Source of the DNA: Rhizaria sp. SCN 62-66
Lineage: Eukaryota > Rhizaria, unplaced
Length of the DNA stretch: 64,000 bases
Assembly: GCA_001724265.1 (NCBI GenBank)
Contig: MEDY01000187.1
Coordinates: 28,501-92,500 of the forward strand
Direction: 5' to 3'
Shown: positions 43,901 to 58,900 of the stretch, one piece after another
Layout of the letters: each line of letters opens with the position of its first letter
How positions within the stretch are numbered: position 1 is the first letter of the stretch
Notes under the pieces: model-generated
What the model saw: only the letters and a program-made list of their open reading frames with translations
The model's database searches: none
What the model was told of the DNA's origin: nothing
Made by a program: the position numbers and the translations under genes

Positions 43901-46900
43901 GGGGCCCGCCGCCTGGCCTGCCTGCTGCTGGCGCTGGTGCTGGAACTGCGCCGCGAAGTACTGCTGCAAGTAAGCGACCTCGGCCTCGCCGGACGCCTGC
44001 GCGGTCGCAGACGCGGAGCCGCGGATCGCGCCCGTGCCCGAGTTGGCGCCACCAGCGGCCGCGATGGCAGCGGCGGCGGCGGCGGCGGGCGGCAGAGTCA
44101 TCGAGAGCGAATCCGCGCGCGTGGTGCGGTTCACAGCGGGGGCGCGGGCGTTGGTGTTGAAGGTGTTGTCCGCGGTGCTGTTGCGCGGCGACGGCGCTGT
44201 GGGCGCGGGGCCAGCGGAAGGGATCGCAATCGAGCCAGCCTTCGTGAGCAGGCTGCCCGCACCGACGGTGGCCCCTCCAGCGGCGGCGGCCCCGAAGGCC
44301 ATACTGGCCGAGTGCACGAGCTTGGGCGCGCCGCGCGAGGAGTGTGCGCTGGCGTTATGCGTCTGCCCGGCGTGGTGGTGATGGTGGTGGTGGTTGTGCG
44401 TGCCCGTCGTGCACGGAAGCCGCACCGACAGATAGCAGTTGTTGCGCGACGAACCCTCCGCCGCGCCGGGCGCTGTCGCCGCGTTCGCAGTACAGGGGTT
44501 AAGGATGAGTTCGAGCGCCTGCGGGAACGGCGTGCCCACGCGCACGAGCGTCATGACCGAGCGCAGCGGGCCCAGCGGGTCCAGCGCGCCGGGCGCGGCG
44601 ACGCTGCCGCTCTGCTGCTGCTGGTTAAGCGTCGACGGCAGCGTGAGGTCGCTGAAGTTACCCGCCGGGTCCGCCGTTGCGGACATCTGCTCGGGCGCGA
44701 ACAATACCTCGGACCACTGGCCGCAGCGGTTGACCATGGAGTAGAGCTGCGACCAGTAGCGCGGGCGGTGCAGCAGCTGGCCCAGCGAGCGCGTGCGCAG
44801 CAGCGCGGTGAGATCCTCGGCGTCGTGGCGCAGCAGCGAGAAGGCGAACTGCGGGCCGAACGTATGCGGCGAGATGTGGCCTGGCAGCGGCAGCGACATG
44901 AGCAGAGTGTACGGGTACGTGCGCCGGCGCGGGTCCCACGACGACAGCACGTTGCGCGCGGCCGCGGCGGTCATCGCGCAGGCCGCGGGGCTCGAGGTGC
45001 CGCGCAGCGCGGGGCTGTGCGTGCCGTCGCCGCCCATGGACGCCGTGGACGAGATGCGGCCGAGCTTGCTGCTGCGCGGGGTGTGGTGGTCAGTGCCGTT
45101 GGACAACACGCCCCCAGAGCCGGCTTGCGTCGCGAACGCGGAGGCGATCACGTTGGGGTTCGACCGGCCGCCGATAAGCGTCGGTGAAGAGGTGAGGTCG
45201 GCCGCCATTGAGGCCTCCAGAGTGAGCAACGGGATGAAAGAACGCTGAGCGTTGAGGTGCAGCGAGACGAGCGGGCGCAGACTGGCGCGGACGAGCAGCG
45301 CGGACGACAGCGACGCGATGAGCTTGAACGGGGACGTGTGCGCGATGCGCGCGAGGTGCAGCAAGTCGTGCGTGGTATCGGCGTCGAGCAGGCCGCACAC
45401 CAGCGACGCGTTCCAAGCGGCGGCCTCGTCCATAACCACAGGAACACTGCTGCCACCGATCACCCCAATCCCAGCAGCGGCGGGGGACGACGGGGAAGAC
45501 AGGGCGACACGGCCCACGCTACTCGCCGCAGTGAGCGGGCCCGGCGAAGACGTGCCGGGCGACGGAGATGTGCCGCCGTTGCTACTGCTGTTCGCGCCGC
45601 GCGGCGTTGTGTCGAGCATGGCGGCGGACTGGCGGAACCCGGCCGAGGCCGTCAGCAGCGACTGCACGATGCGGGCCACGAACACGGGCTGCGCGAGCCC
45701 GGGCAGCCGCGACGCGGCAGCGCAGGACGACGCGCGCGCAGACACGCCGGGGTTGCCGTTCAGCGCGGCGTCGCAGTTGGTGGTGGCATCGCGTGAGAGC
45801 ACTGGCGAGCCCCAGCCTAGACCCATGTTGTTGCTCGTGCCGCTGCTGGTGCGGTTCTGCGCCGGCGAGGCAAACGCAGTGAACTTCGCGACGGAGTTGC
45901 TGCTGCCGGGGTTGACGTTGCTGTAGTAGCCAGCACCGGCACCCGCGGCGTTAAACACGTTCTCGCCGTCGCTGTCGTTGTCGCTGCCGGAGGACGAGTC
46001 TGACTCGGGCGCCATATCGAGCGACATGCTGCGCACTTCACGCTCAGCACGGGCAGCTGCAGCGATGCGCAGCGGCCCCGCGGCGGCGACGCGCGTTAGC
46101 ACGTCGAGCGCGGAGAGCGCGAGGCCCTGGCGCTGGTACAGGCCGGCAGAGAGGCACGAGCTGAAGCGCAGCACCGTCGCCGCGGCGGCCGTCGCGGTCG
46201 TCAGCGGGAGGCTAGCCGCGAGCGCGACGAGGTGCGAAAATGGCACGACAACAACGTGGTGTGCGCGCAGCGGGACACTAGCAGCGGCCGCGGCGGCGGT
46301 GGCGGCGGCGGGCGTGCGCGCGCCGCGCACGGCGGGGAATGACACCGTGGACGTGATCGGGCACGGCTCGGGGACGAGCTCGGGGAAGCCGGTCGGGGCC
46401 ACAGTCACTACGGTCACGGACGCGGCGCGGTGCAGGACGTTGACGCGGCCCGCAGCGCCAGCGGCCACAGAGGCCGACGTCGCAGCCTTCGGAGCTCGAG
46501 TGTGTGCGCTTGCGCTGGTGTCGGTGATGTTCATCCCCGCGACGATGAGCGCGTCGACGGTCTTCTTGCGCAGCTCCTGCGAGGCGTAGTCGGAGAGCTC
46601 GACGGGCAGTGCGACGGAGCCGATGGCGTGACCTAGCGCGGCGACGGCGCCGACGGTGAGCACGTTCGCGGCGAGCATGGCGTCGAGGAGCGAGGCGGCC
46701 GCGGGGTCCAGCGTCGAGTACGACGGGAAGAAGAGCGGGCAGGGCGGCGACAGCGAGTCAAGCCACGGCACGGACCACACGGCTAGCGTCCCGTCCACAC
46801 TCACGCCGTCGGCGGTGCGCCACAACATCGCGCCGGGCGCGGCCGCAGTCGCGGACTTGGTGGCGCGACGCGAGCTGCTGGCGTTAGCGTTGGAGCCGGC

Positions 46901-49900
46901 CGCAGCACAGTCACCGTCGGCGACGCCCGAGAGCGCGACGCGCGCGGAGCGGGGCGAGTAGGGCAGCAGCGCAGCGGCGGCGGCGGGCGCGTTGTCGAGC
47001 AGCGTCAGCGCGACGTGGGCGAACCAGCGGTCCTGCTGCTGGTGTGCCTGGGGCAGCACGTCGAAGCGAAGAATGCGCGCAAAAAGGCCGCGCGCGATCA
47101 CATTGGCGTCGCCGAGAGACTCGTTCTCGGGCAGCATGCGCGCGCGGACGCCAGAGGCACCGGCGGCGGCAGCAGCGGCAGCGCGCTTGGCCTGGGCGAC
47201 GGCCTCCTCCTGCAGGGCGATAGCGGGCGTCGTGGACAGAGGGTCGACGAGCTTCGCGACGAGCAGACCGAGCTGCCAGTCGTTGTCGTTGCGGTAGAGC
47301 ACGCGCGCGGCCTGGTCGGGCGCGCCGGCGAGCAGGAAGAAGGCCGCGGCGACGTGGTACTTCTGCTTGGCGAGAGCGTTAAACGCGTTAGCCATCGCCT
47401 TCTCGCGGAACATGTCCTGCGTGAAGTCGTTGCAGAAAAACTGGTAAGCCTTGCCCATCGTGGGGTCGCGGCGCATCAGGCCGAGCAGAGTATCTTTCTT
47501 GCCCAACGCGAGGTACCACAACAGGCAGTCGTTCACAGACCGCGTGCGCGCCTGCTGGGCCGCGGCGATGCGCTCGACAACGGCGCGCGCCTCGGCGACG
47601 GGCGTGCGGGGGTGCAGCAGCAGGTAGCCCAGACCGAGCAGGCGGAACGTCGCCCAGTTCGCGATCGACGGCGGCAGCGACGCCATGACGGGCAGGATCT
47701 CCGACGCAGCGGTCGTCGACGGGGCGCCAAAGTTACTGGTGCCGACGCCACCGACGAGCCCGGATACGCCGCCGCCAGCGGAGGTCGCCATGGCGTGCGC
47801 GAGGCACGCGAAGGGCGTGGCCGCGGGCGGCAGCGTCTGGGGCGTCTTGTGCATCGGTCCAGTCACGGTACCGTCGGGGCGCACGACCTGCGAGCCGGCG
47901 GCGGCGCTGGCGAGAGTCTCCTGCGCCTCGGCGGACTGCACGAGCGAGCGGAGTGTGCCGAGGACCGTCGCGATCGTGGCGACGCGCGTCTGCGAGTGCA
48001 GGCCAGCGGCGATGACAGCCATCAGCGGCTGCAGCAGTGTCGTGAGCGGGCGCGACGATGCGGCCGAGATCTGCGCCGCAAGGGCTTGCACGGGTGACGT
48101 GGCCGAGATGGAGAGCGCGCCGCCGCCCGAGCTGCCACCTGAGCTGGACGTGACGCCGGACGCAGACGCCGTCCCAGCGACGAGCGGCAGCTGCGCGGTC
48201 ACCGCCGCAGTTCCGTGCGACGTCGTCGAGAGCACCAACGGGAGCGGAGGAACGTCATTGGTGATCTCGACGTTAGAGCTCGTGTCTGCGCCCGCGTTGT
48301 TGATCAAGGTGGGCGCGAGTACAGTGACCGGCGAGGCGAGCGTGCCGCCCATGAAAGGCACAGCAGCGAACGGGGTCAACCTGCGCACGCGGCGCGTGGT
48401 GCCGGTCGGGGACGCGAGTGCGGAGGGCGAGAGCATGGAGCCGAAGCCCGGGGTGCCGAACTCGCTAGTCGCGGTGGAGCTGGGCGTGGCGCCGGGAGCA
48501 ACGGAGATCTTGTTGCCGGGGAGGTTGCCGAGCACGGAGAGCACGCCGGAGCCCACCGACACGGGAACAGCGGCGGCAGCGGCAGCGCTGGCGTTGGCAC
48601 GCGAGCTGGAGTCCGAGGTCGCGCGCAGCGGCACTGCACTGAGCAGCGCAACGGAGCTCGCAGGTCCGCAGTCCATCAGCTCGGAGAGCGATACAATGCG
48701 GGCCTCGGCGGTCGCGTTCTGGATTGCGATCGAGTTGGCGGCGGCGATGGCGGCGGACGGGGACGCTGCAGAGAGCTCGTTCTCGCGCGCAGATGCATCA
48801 AGAGTGGCCGCAATCAGCGCCGCCTTGGAGTCGGCCTCTAGCGCGAGGCGCGCCTTCACGGTCTCGATCATCGCGAACGCCGAGGCGTGCGCGAGGGCGG
48901 AGAAACGAACACCGAGATCATCGAGCAGCGAGTCCTGCGTGAATACGACGTCGAGCGACGCCGCAGCGTACGCAAGAGCAATGACAGCGCGCACCTCATC
49001 GCCAGTCAGGAACGGCAGGTGCACAGTCGAGGTGAGCATACTGCCGCGGTTGACGGTGGGCATGTAAGGCACGGCCGTGGCAACGCCCTCGTGCGAGGGC
49101 GCCTTGGGGGCAGCGCCGGGGCCCGTGGCACCGGTGATGCTGTGGCCAGTAAGAATGTAGGCCAGCTCCTGCGCGTGCTGCAGCGTCCACGGCAGTGGCG
49201 CCAGGTGGCGCTGGGGAGGGCGCAGCTTAAACACAGTGCGCGCGCCACTGGCGGCGACGGCAACGCCGGAGTTGGTGCCGAACGGCGCCGCACTAGCACT
49301 GCTAGCAGAGCTGCCGAAAGCGCCACTGCCGCTCGCGCTCGCAGCAGGGCGGCGAGACGAAGACGAGTCCATGTTGATGCCGAACGGGTTGCTGTCGTCG
49401 TCGCTGTCGCTTTCAGCCAGCGCGCCGCCGGTGCTAGCGGCAGGGGCGGCAGCGGCAGGCTTAGCGGCGGGCTGAGGCTCCTCCTCGCCAGAGCTAGAGT
49501 CCGAGTCGAGCATACTGCGCACACGGGGCGCGGCAGCAACGGCGGGCTTGGGCTTTGCGGCAGGCGTTGCGACAGGAGCAGGAGCAGGGGCGGGAGCCTC
49601 GTCATCTTCGCTGCTCGAGTCGAGCATGCTGCGGACCTTGGGCTGCGAGGGCGCCGTGGACTTCGCAGCGGGGGCCGCAGTATTGTTCATGTTGATGCCA
49701 CTGTCGTCGTCGTCATCGTCAGACGAGGAGTCAAGCATACTCTTGACCTTCTTGGGCTTGGCCGCCGCCGCAGCAGCAGCGGGGCCAGAGGCCTTCTTGG
49801 CCTTCTCCGCAGCCGCGGCAGCCTCCGCAGCGGCGCGGTTCGCAGCAGCGGCCTGGTTCAGCAGACGGAGCTCCTTGGCCTCGCGCTCGACCGCGACCTG

Positions 49901-52900
49901 CCGGCGCACCATCTGCTTGAGGCTCTCCATGTCCACGCCCGCGGACGCGAGCTGCTCGGCGAGCACGGCGCCGCCGTCGCTGGATCCAGCGGCCGAGAGC
50001 GCGGCCCCGCTGGAGATAGCCGACGCGGCGGGCAGCGGCGGCGGCAACAGCGCCGCGAAGGCGGGCAGGCCCAGCTTCGACGCGCGGGTGAACTTCTTCA
50101 GCACGGGCGGCGGGATGCGCTGTAGCCGCGGCGCGGAGGCGGCCGCGTTGTTGCCCTCGCGCAGCGACGCGACGGAGAAGGTCGGCGCGCGCGCGGCGTC
50201 GGCGGCAGCAGCAGCGGCGGCAGCAGCGTCGGCTTCAGCGTCCTTGTGCGCGATGGAGGCGCCCGCGAGGCCGGTGGCGCAGAGCAGCTCCTTGAGCAGG
50301 TGCGCGAGCACATTGCGCACGCGCACGATGTGGCCCGCGCGCAGGTCCTCGATGAGCATCAGCGGGTGGTAGAAAGGCAGCGCCGGCAGCGCGTGCGTGG
50401 CCGTCGGCTGCGCGGCGGCGGCGGCGTTAAGCACGAGCGCGTACGAGCACGCGGCCGCGACGGAGCTCGTCGCCGAGAGTGCAACCGACGTGGGCAGCGC
50501 GCGGAGCAGCGGCAGCAGGTGCGGCAGCGGGGACACAGACGCGGATGCAGTCGCTGAAGACGACGACGACGGCGCGCCGTAGCGAGAGGGCGTAGCGCCA
50601 GAGGACGCGCCGGGGCGCGAGGCGAAGCCCGTGCGGCCGAGGTTGGCGAAGGCCATCATGCTGCTGCTCCCGCTGGGCGTGGCGCCGCCGCGGGACGATG
50701 CCGCGGCGGCGGGCTGCAGCGCCGTGAGCGCGGCCGCGAGCACGGGCTGCAGCGCGGCCAGCGCGAGCAGTGGCGCGGAGACGGACAGCGAGAAGCTCAC
50801 CGAGGGCGGGAGGCGCGCGTTTGGCGCTGGGAGGATGATCGCGCTGGTCGAGACAAGGCGGGCCGCGCGCAGCGGGTCGCGTGGGCGGCGCGTGTAAGCG
50901 AGGCTGGCCGCCGCGGTGGGCGTCGCAGAGGGCGGGTTGGTGTGCCACACGAGCACCTGCGCGGGGAAGGTGCTGACGAGGCCGCGGACCGCGAAACCGG
51001 GCGGCGCGAGCGGCACCGAGTGGTCGTGCTGCCAGCGCGGCGACAGCAGCGACTCAAGGTCGCGCGCGTCCATCGTGGTCAGGCCCAGGCGCAGCCAGCG
51101 CGAGAGCACGTCAGGCGACGTCGTCGCGGTGGGGGCGCCGCCGCGGGTACGGGAGCGCGCCGTCACGGACATCGTCGCCGTGGTCGCGACGAGCGAGTTG
51201 ACGACCAGGGACAGCGCGTTGCGCGCAGTGGCGACGACGGAGCGCGCTGGGACGAAGACGCCCTTGTTATGGGCCTGCTCACGCTGCTGCGCGCCCGCGG
51301 CGACGGCGGCGGCGACAGCGGCCTTGGCGGCCGTGGTGGTGTGCGCGGCAACGGCCTCGAGCCCCGGCGGGAAGAGTGCGAGCAGGTCCGGGTGCAGCGC
51401 GGGCGCGTGCTCGACGCGCACGCGCGGGGGCACGGTGGCGAGGTACATCGCCGCCTCCGAGACCACGAGGCCGCGGCCGAGGCGCAGACTGGCGACCGAG
51501 GCCATGTCGCCGCCCGCGCCCGTGGATCCCGCGCCGGAGCCGCCGGAGGACGAGGCGGCAGCGGCTGAGGCCGTGGAGCTGGCGCCGGAGTTGGCGGACA
51601 TCGGCGCGTAGGTGCCGGCGGGCGAGTGGATGTCGATGCAGCCGGGCAGCGCGGACGGGAGCGCGATGCGCAGAGTGCCGTCGGCGACGTCGATGAGGAC
51701 GGAAAAGGACTCGATCACTGTGAACGGCGGCAGCGAGGCGAGGGTGAGACGGGCCGCGCTGTGGCGCTCGCTGATGCCCTCGGTCACAGCATGAGCGCGG
51801 GCAAGAGAGCGAATCGAGACATCGTGTGCAGAGATGCCACCGATGTCTTCAAGCTTCGCGTTCTTGTTCCCAATGGCAGCAGTCGTGGAGCTGAGAGGGG
51901 ACACAAACGAGACGTCGTCCTCAGCAACACTCGTGTCGATGCGCAGACCGCTCGCGGAAGAGGCAGAGCTGCTACTGGTCGTCGGGGCGGAAGTGGGCTT
52001 GAGTTTGTGCGACTGCGAAAGGAACTTGACCGTCGCCGCGAGGCTGACTGTGGTGTCCTCGTCGCTCGGCTGTAGCGGGGCGGCGCCGCCGTGCAGCATC
52101 CACATCAGCGACGCGAGCACGGCCTCCGCGGCCACGGACGACAGCTGCACCGCGCCCATGGCGCCGTCCTCGCGCACCACGCACGTCGCCGCCGCCGAGG
52201 CCGCGTCGGCCGAAAGCGAGCCCGTGGCAAAGGACATGGGGTTGAACCCGGCCGCCGGCGTGGCCGCCGTGGCGAGGTCGTTGGCGGTGGCGCTCGACCG
52301 CAACAGCGGCAGCGCGGCCACGGGCGGGCGCGCGCGGAGGATCACCTCGCGGCGGTAGCCCAGTGTCGCGCCCGGCAGCGCCATCAGCCGCGCGGCGGCG
52401 CTCTTGCGCGCGCGGCGGCCGCCAGCAGCGTCCGAGGCTGCGGAGAGCGCGTCGGAGCCGACGAACGCAACGTCAGCCTCCCAAACGGACACGACGCCGT
52501 TGGCGGTGCGGGCAACGACAGTCAGCGGGTCCGAGGCCTGGAGGTCGACGACGGGCGCGAGCGCGGCGCTGGCGAGCGAGGGCGCGTGCGTATGGAAGCC
52601 GCTGAGCAGCGAGGCCGGCGCGCGCGGGTCGTGGATCGGGAGCTCGAGCAGCACGACGCGGCCCGTGAGCGAGCCGAAGAAGATGAGGATGCCGGAGTGG
52701 CTCGAGGGTGCGAAGGGCGACGCGGCCACGCCAGCGGCCTGCGAGAAGGGCAGAACCTTAACGAAGGTGGTCGTGTCAACGCGACTGTAAGCCTCGAGCA
52801 TGAGCGCGACGGCAGCGGCATTGGCGTCAATGTTTGTAACGTCGTCGCCATCGTCGTCCTCGTCGTAAGCCACAGAGCCCTTTCCACCGCTGGTGCTGTC

Positions 52901-55900
52901 GGCGGAATCGAGGATCACGTTCGACGGGAACAGTGTTGCGCCGGCGGCACCAGCGTTGCAGGCCGCCGAAACGTTGCTCGACCGGACCGCGATGCACGAG
53001 TCGCGCTCGGAGAGCGGCACGTGATCGACGCGCAGCAGCACCACGTCGGACCAGAAGTTCTCCGCAGCCCACTCGTCGAACGCGTCGACCCCGCGGCTGC
53101 GGCTGCTGCTGGCGCACACAACGCTCGCGGCCGCTGGCAGCGGCGTCGAGCTGTCGTCGTCGTCGCCGACGCTGTTCTCGGCGGACGCGGTCGCGAACGC
53201 AGCGCGGCAAGGCGCGTGCCACGGCGCCGCGGGCGCGTTGGCGGCGGGGACGAGCGCGTTAAGCATGCCCGTCTCCGCGTCAAGCGTGACTGCGGAGACG
53301 TACGTCGGCACGCTGCCGACAGACGCGGCGCGCGAGGCCTGGGCCGCGGGGACCTCGGTCGGCGGCGGCATCACGCGGGACGGCACGCAGTAAGTAAACA
53401 CGGTGTCCGCGATGGTGACGATCAGCCAGTCGTGCGAGCGCTCGACCGTGGTGAGCGTGTCCGCGGCCAGGGGCCGGTGGCCGTCGACGCCGTCAGACTC
53501 GCTGCGCTCGCCGTCGCCGTTGGAGCACTCGGACTCGGCGTCAGACCCGGTGCTCGCGGTGTCAAACGTGGGGGCTTGTGCGATCGAGTCAATCTCGGCC
53601 ACACTTGTGGCGTTTTGATGTTGCTTCTGCTGCTGCAGTTGCTGCGGTAGCTTGGTGACGTTGCGGGACGCGATCGCAGCCGCGGCCTGGGCCTCTCTGT
53701 CAGCGACGGCCGCGTCGACCGCGGTCTGCGCAGCGAGCGCGCCGGGCAGAGACGCCACGGGGTGCGCGCCAGGAATGATGACGACCGACGGCGGGGCCAG
53801 GAGGCCGCCCATGGACTCGCAAGCTGCGGTGCCCGTGGCATCGCCGCCGGCGGCGTCCGCGGCGCGGGCGGCGCGGGTGAGCGCGAGCGCAACGGCGGGG
53901 GGCAGCATGCCCGCGACCTCGGGCAGGATGATGCGGCCGGACCGGTACCAGCGGTTGCCGCCCGCGCCGGAGGACGTGAAGGCGAAGGTGTCGACGAGCC
54001 AGAGCGCGGCGTCCGAGTCGGTGCGCGCGTCGCTGCAGTCGCAACAGCCACGGCGCGCGTTGGCCTGCGGCAGCGCGAGCATCGGGGGGCCCATCACCAC
54101 CGCGTCCGCGCGCTGGCGCCACGAAGGGGACGCACTGGCCGGGCCCACGGTCGCGGCGGAGGCGCGGTAGAGCGAGGCCAGCAGCGCGGTGTCGCGGGCC
54201 GCGGTGGACACGCCGGGCAGCAGGTCCTCCTTGGTGCTAAACAGACTGCAGTCGGCGAGTGCTGCGGCGGTGCTCGAGTTGGCAGCAGCAGTCGACTTAG
54301 TGGTACTTTGAGGCTTCACCTTGGCGCTGCAGTTGCGACGGCGGCAGAACTTTCTGGCGTTCTTGCGGCGGTTCCGGGTCGGGGGCGCGATGAAACCGAC
54401 GGCAAACAGCGTGAGATCGCTGCCCTCGCACGCCGGCGCCCACGCCACGCTCGTGTACCGTGGCTCCAGACCGGCCGCCGCGGCGCTGTGCGAGTTCTGG
54501 CGCTGCGGCAGGATCACCTGCGAGTGCAGCTGCATCGTCGGCGCGTCGGCGAGGCCGGCGCAGGCAGGGGCAGCGCCCGCGGCGGCGGCAGCGGCCGCGG
54601 TGGCGAGCAGCACGCCCGCGGCGCCACCGACGCTCTCGGCCGCAGTCGAGGCGTAGGCGTTGATGACCGGCGCGAGCGGGGCGAAGATACCCAGATCGCT
54701 CGCCATCGCGGAATTGGTCGCAGAGGCAGAGGCGACGTCGCCCTCCCAGGTCGCGGAGCCGGCGTTGGAGGCGGAGCCGGAGTCGAAAGAGCCCGTGATG
54801 TGCGAGTAAACGGAGATCTCACCGCGGGCGTCGATGATCGCGGACAGGGGCAGCGACGGGTGCGGCACCGGGGCCTGCGAGTGCGTGTTGTGCAGTGCGG
54901 TAGACAGAGTCGCGACGGAGGTCTCGTACGCGGCCTCGGATGGGAGCTCCGGCAGCGCGCTGCTCGTCTCGGAGACACACTCATCGTCGTCGTCAGTGTC
55001 CGTGTCAGAGTCCGCGTCAGAGTTCGACGTCACAGACGCAGAGCCGTTAGAATCGGGGTCCGTCGTCGCCGCAGCAGCGTCGTCATCATCACCGCACTCG
55101 TCGTTGTCACTGTCGTGGTTGTCAATCAGCAGCGTGATCGCGCTCGCAGTCTCGCTGTGCGCGGAAGTCAGGCCGCCGACCGAGAGCACCGACTCCATGT
55201 CCTGCGGCGCGGCGCCGCCGACGCACGCGGCCCACTGGCCCTCGACGCTCCACTCGCCGTTCTCGTGGTTCTGCCGGCACAGGTATTCGTGCAGCAGCCC
55301 GGACTGCGCGCACGCGAGGTACACGCGCAGCATGTAGGGCACGGCCGTGCGCTGGCGCAGCTCGGGACTCATCAGCGCCAGAGGCAGGTTCGACAGCGCG
55401 GCCGTGCACGCGGGCGGCGAGATCGTCTGCACGACCGGGGTCGCGCCGGAGCCTGGGCCGGCAGCGCCAGGCGCGGGCGAGGCGTTGCCGCTGCGGGGCA
55501 CGGGCGGCGGCGCCTGCAGCGACGCGGGCAGCGCCGAGTCGAACGTGAACCGCGCAGCCGCGCTGGCGCCCGCGCGCGTGGGGCCGGGCGCCGGCGCGGG
55601 CATCGAGGGGATGATGAGCGAGCCGTCGGGGTTCAACAGCCCCATCGTGGCGGCGTAGCTCGGCGCCACGGTTGCGACGTCCGCCGAGCCGACCAGCGGC
55701 GCAGACGCGGAGGCCGGGTCAGACGCCGCGGCGGCGCGGGCAGCGTACCACTGAGGCGTGGGGCGGCCGACGGCGGGCAGGAAGCTGTCCGTGATCGTGC
55801 CGGTGGGGGCGACGGATACGGCGTTGGCGGTGCCGGCGGCGGGCAGCGGTGTGGCGAAGGCGCGGACCGTGGCGGGCAGCGAGGCGGGGAACGAGCGGCC

Positions 55901-58900
55901 GAAGGTGGCGAGCAGCACGGCCTGAGGCGCGTGCGAGCCGAGGTCGGAGACATAGTAGCACGCCAGCGCGCCGCGTGAGTCTGCGACGAGCAGGCGCGAC
56001 ACGGGGTGGCTCGGGTGCGCCGTCAGCAAGTGTGCGACCAGCAGCAGGTTGCTGCCGCGGGCCGCAGAAGGGCCCGTGCTGGCGGTGGCGGCCACTGGCA
56101 CGGAGCACCACTCGGAGAACGACTCGATCGCGCGCGTGGCCTTCGCGACGTCTGCGGCAGCACCAGTGCTCTGGGTGGCGTTCGCGGCGGGCTGGTGCGG
56201 CACGGTAACGAGCGGAGCAGTGCCGATGCGCGCAGTGCGGCGCAGCACGCGGACGACCTCGGCCAGCGAGCGCGGCGAGTCGTCGTAGTAGGCAAACACG
56301 GCGCAGGCGTCGGCGCCGGCCGCGGCGCCGTTGGCGAACTCGACCGGGCCCGTCGCGGCCACGGTGGTGACGGTGACGGGGGACAGCGGAAGCGGCGTCG
56401 AAGCGGCCGCGGCAGCCGCGGTGGCAACGGAGGCCAAGCCGGTGAAGGGCCGCGCCGACTCGAAGGGCGCCGCCGCGAGCGAGCGCGCGGTGAGCTGCGA
56501 CCGCATGGCGACTGCGAAGCCGGAGCCCGCGGCCAGCGGCGACGCGGCGAGCGCAGTGAGCAGGCGCAGCCGGACAGCGACGGCGTCGGGGCCAAGCGGG
56601 TGGAACGAGGCGCGACTGCCCGACGTGGCCGCGACGGTGGGCTGCAGGAACGACGCCGCGGCGGGCAACGCCAGCGCGGCGGTGAACACGTACGAGGCGG
56701 ACCGCGCAAAGCACGACAACGTCGCAGAGGGTGCACCGGCAGCGGTGGCGACAGCAAGAGTCAGGAGCTCAGGGGACAGCGCTGCGGTGAGGTAGGTCCA
56801 GACCTTGCCGGCCTTGGAAACCAGGTCGTTTGCGCGCGGCGCGGTGGAGACGAGGCCGCTGCTGGAGAAGCCGTAGGTGTCGGTGGAGCGCGGCGACGCG
56901 TAGCCGAAGCTGTCCTGTGCGGCGACGGCCTCCATCTCCGCCGCTGCGGCCGCCGCAGAGCGCTCGGCAACGGCGCCCTGCGCCGACGTGAGTAAACTGA
57001 GCAGCGTGACGAGCGCGGGCAGCGTAGCGTCGAGCAGCGAGGGAACGCCCGTGCCGTTGCTGACGTACGGCAGCGTCGCCGCCACGAGCGTCTCGACCGG
57101 GACGGCGCCGCGCGCAGCCGTGCCGCCGCCGCGGCGGTGCGCGGAGCTCTCGAGCACGGCGCCTGACGCGGCGAGCATGCGGCCGTAGGACGCGATGTGC
57201 GAGCCGGTGATGCCGTGTGCGCAGAGCAGGTTCGCGTCGCGCCGGTCCAGCGACGGCACGCCCAGCGCGACGCTGGCGCGCAGCCGCTCGCGCAGCGTCG
57301 CCGTCGCCGTCGTCGCGGAGCCGCTCGAGGCGCTCGAGCCTGAGAGCGCGTCGGCGGAAACGGCGGCGGGGGCACGCGCCGAGGCCGCGGCCGCCGCGCC
57401 GGCGGGGTTGCCGTCCGCGCCGACGTTGTTGTCGATAGTGTTGTGCTGCACCGAAGTGCGCCACGTCGACAGAACGGCGGCGCCTGAGCGCACAGCCTGG
57501 CGCCACTTGGTGAGCGGGATCGGCGTCATCGCCGAAACGAAGGCGCCCGAGGAGCAGAAGAGCGTGCCCGTCTTGTACACGTCCGCGATCAGCAGCGAGT
57601 CCCCCAGGTGGTACCCGAACGGCGGCGCGCGCGCGGACCCGGCGCCCAGCGGCGCGTGCATCTGGGGCGCGTCCTGGACGCCGAGTCGCGTCACGCCCCA
57701 GCGCTTCGCAGCGCCCACGGCGTCCTCGACGGCCTGCTGCTGCGGCGTCAGCTGCGCGCGGCCGGCGCGGAGACCAGGGGCCGAGGCCGCGGCGGACGCG
57801 GCGGCGGCGACGGCGGCGGCAGAGCCCGGGAGCGCGCCCGACGAGTTGGGGTCGGCGTTGCGCGCCCGGCGCAGGACGTTGTTGGCCTGCGCCGTGGCCG
57901 TCACGGCGTCCGCGTGCGGCGACATGCGCGGCAGCAGCGGGAAGAGCCCCATGGCGAGGTTGAAGGTGTCGCGGTCGCACGGCACCACGTCCTCGACCCA
58001 GCCCGCGCTGGTGAACCGCGGCGAAGCGAAAATCGCCGCCGCAGCACCGCGGGTGAAGTCAGTCGTGCCGATGGCGGCCGATGCGGCAGCGGAGAGCGCG
58101 GCAGCCGCGGCCGTGGTGGCGGCGGGCGCGTCGGGCAGCAGCGAGCGCCATGGCTGGCCCGTGGCCCAAGCCGCCAGGAACCCGGTGCCGGCGCTTGCCT
58201 CGGCCGCAGACTCGGCGGGCGTGCGGCGCGGGAGCCGCGTGTTAATCGGCGCGGCGGTCGGATAGGGATACTCGACCGCCGTGGCGGCGGCGTGTCCGGC
58301 AGCCGCGGCGGCCCAGAGAGGCGTGGCACTCGTCTCGCTGCCCGCGGCGACGGCCGAGATGCCGTTACGCGAAGAGGGGAAGAACTCGACCGCCGCGGAC
58401 ACCGCGACGCGCGCGGGGATCAGAACGGACTCAAGCGCGTTCTCCGCGGCGGCAGCGACGTCGCCGCCGGCCGCAGCGACTGCGCTGAGACGAGTGAAGG
58501 CCGCAAGCAGAGCTGCGCGCTGGCCCGTGGTGACCAACGCGGCCACGGCGGCGGCGCTGCCGGCGGTGAGGTCGTCGGGAGCAGTCGCCAGCTCGGCCGA
58601 GGGCGAGATGGACATCGGCGGCGCCGGCGCGCCGGGGGCCGAGGGCGTGGCGGCGTCCGCGTGCATCGAGGCAGGCATCGCGGGCCCGCCGGCGACGGCA
58701 GTGGGGCCGCCGGTGGTGGCGGAGGCCGCGGCCGTGACGGCGGTGGCATCGCGAGGCGCGAACTGGCGCAGCGTGCAGGACCAGGGCGAGGCCGGGACGA
58801 GGCGTGACAGCAGCGCGGTGTGATTCTCAAGCATGCGCGCGGTGATCACCATCGGCACGCGGGGCTGCGGGCACGTACTTGCGCAGCCACTGGCACTCGC

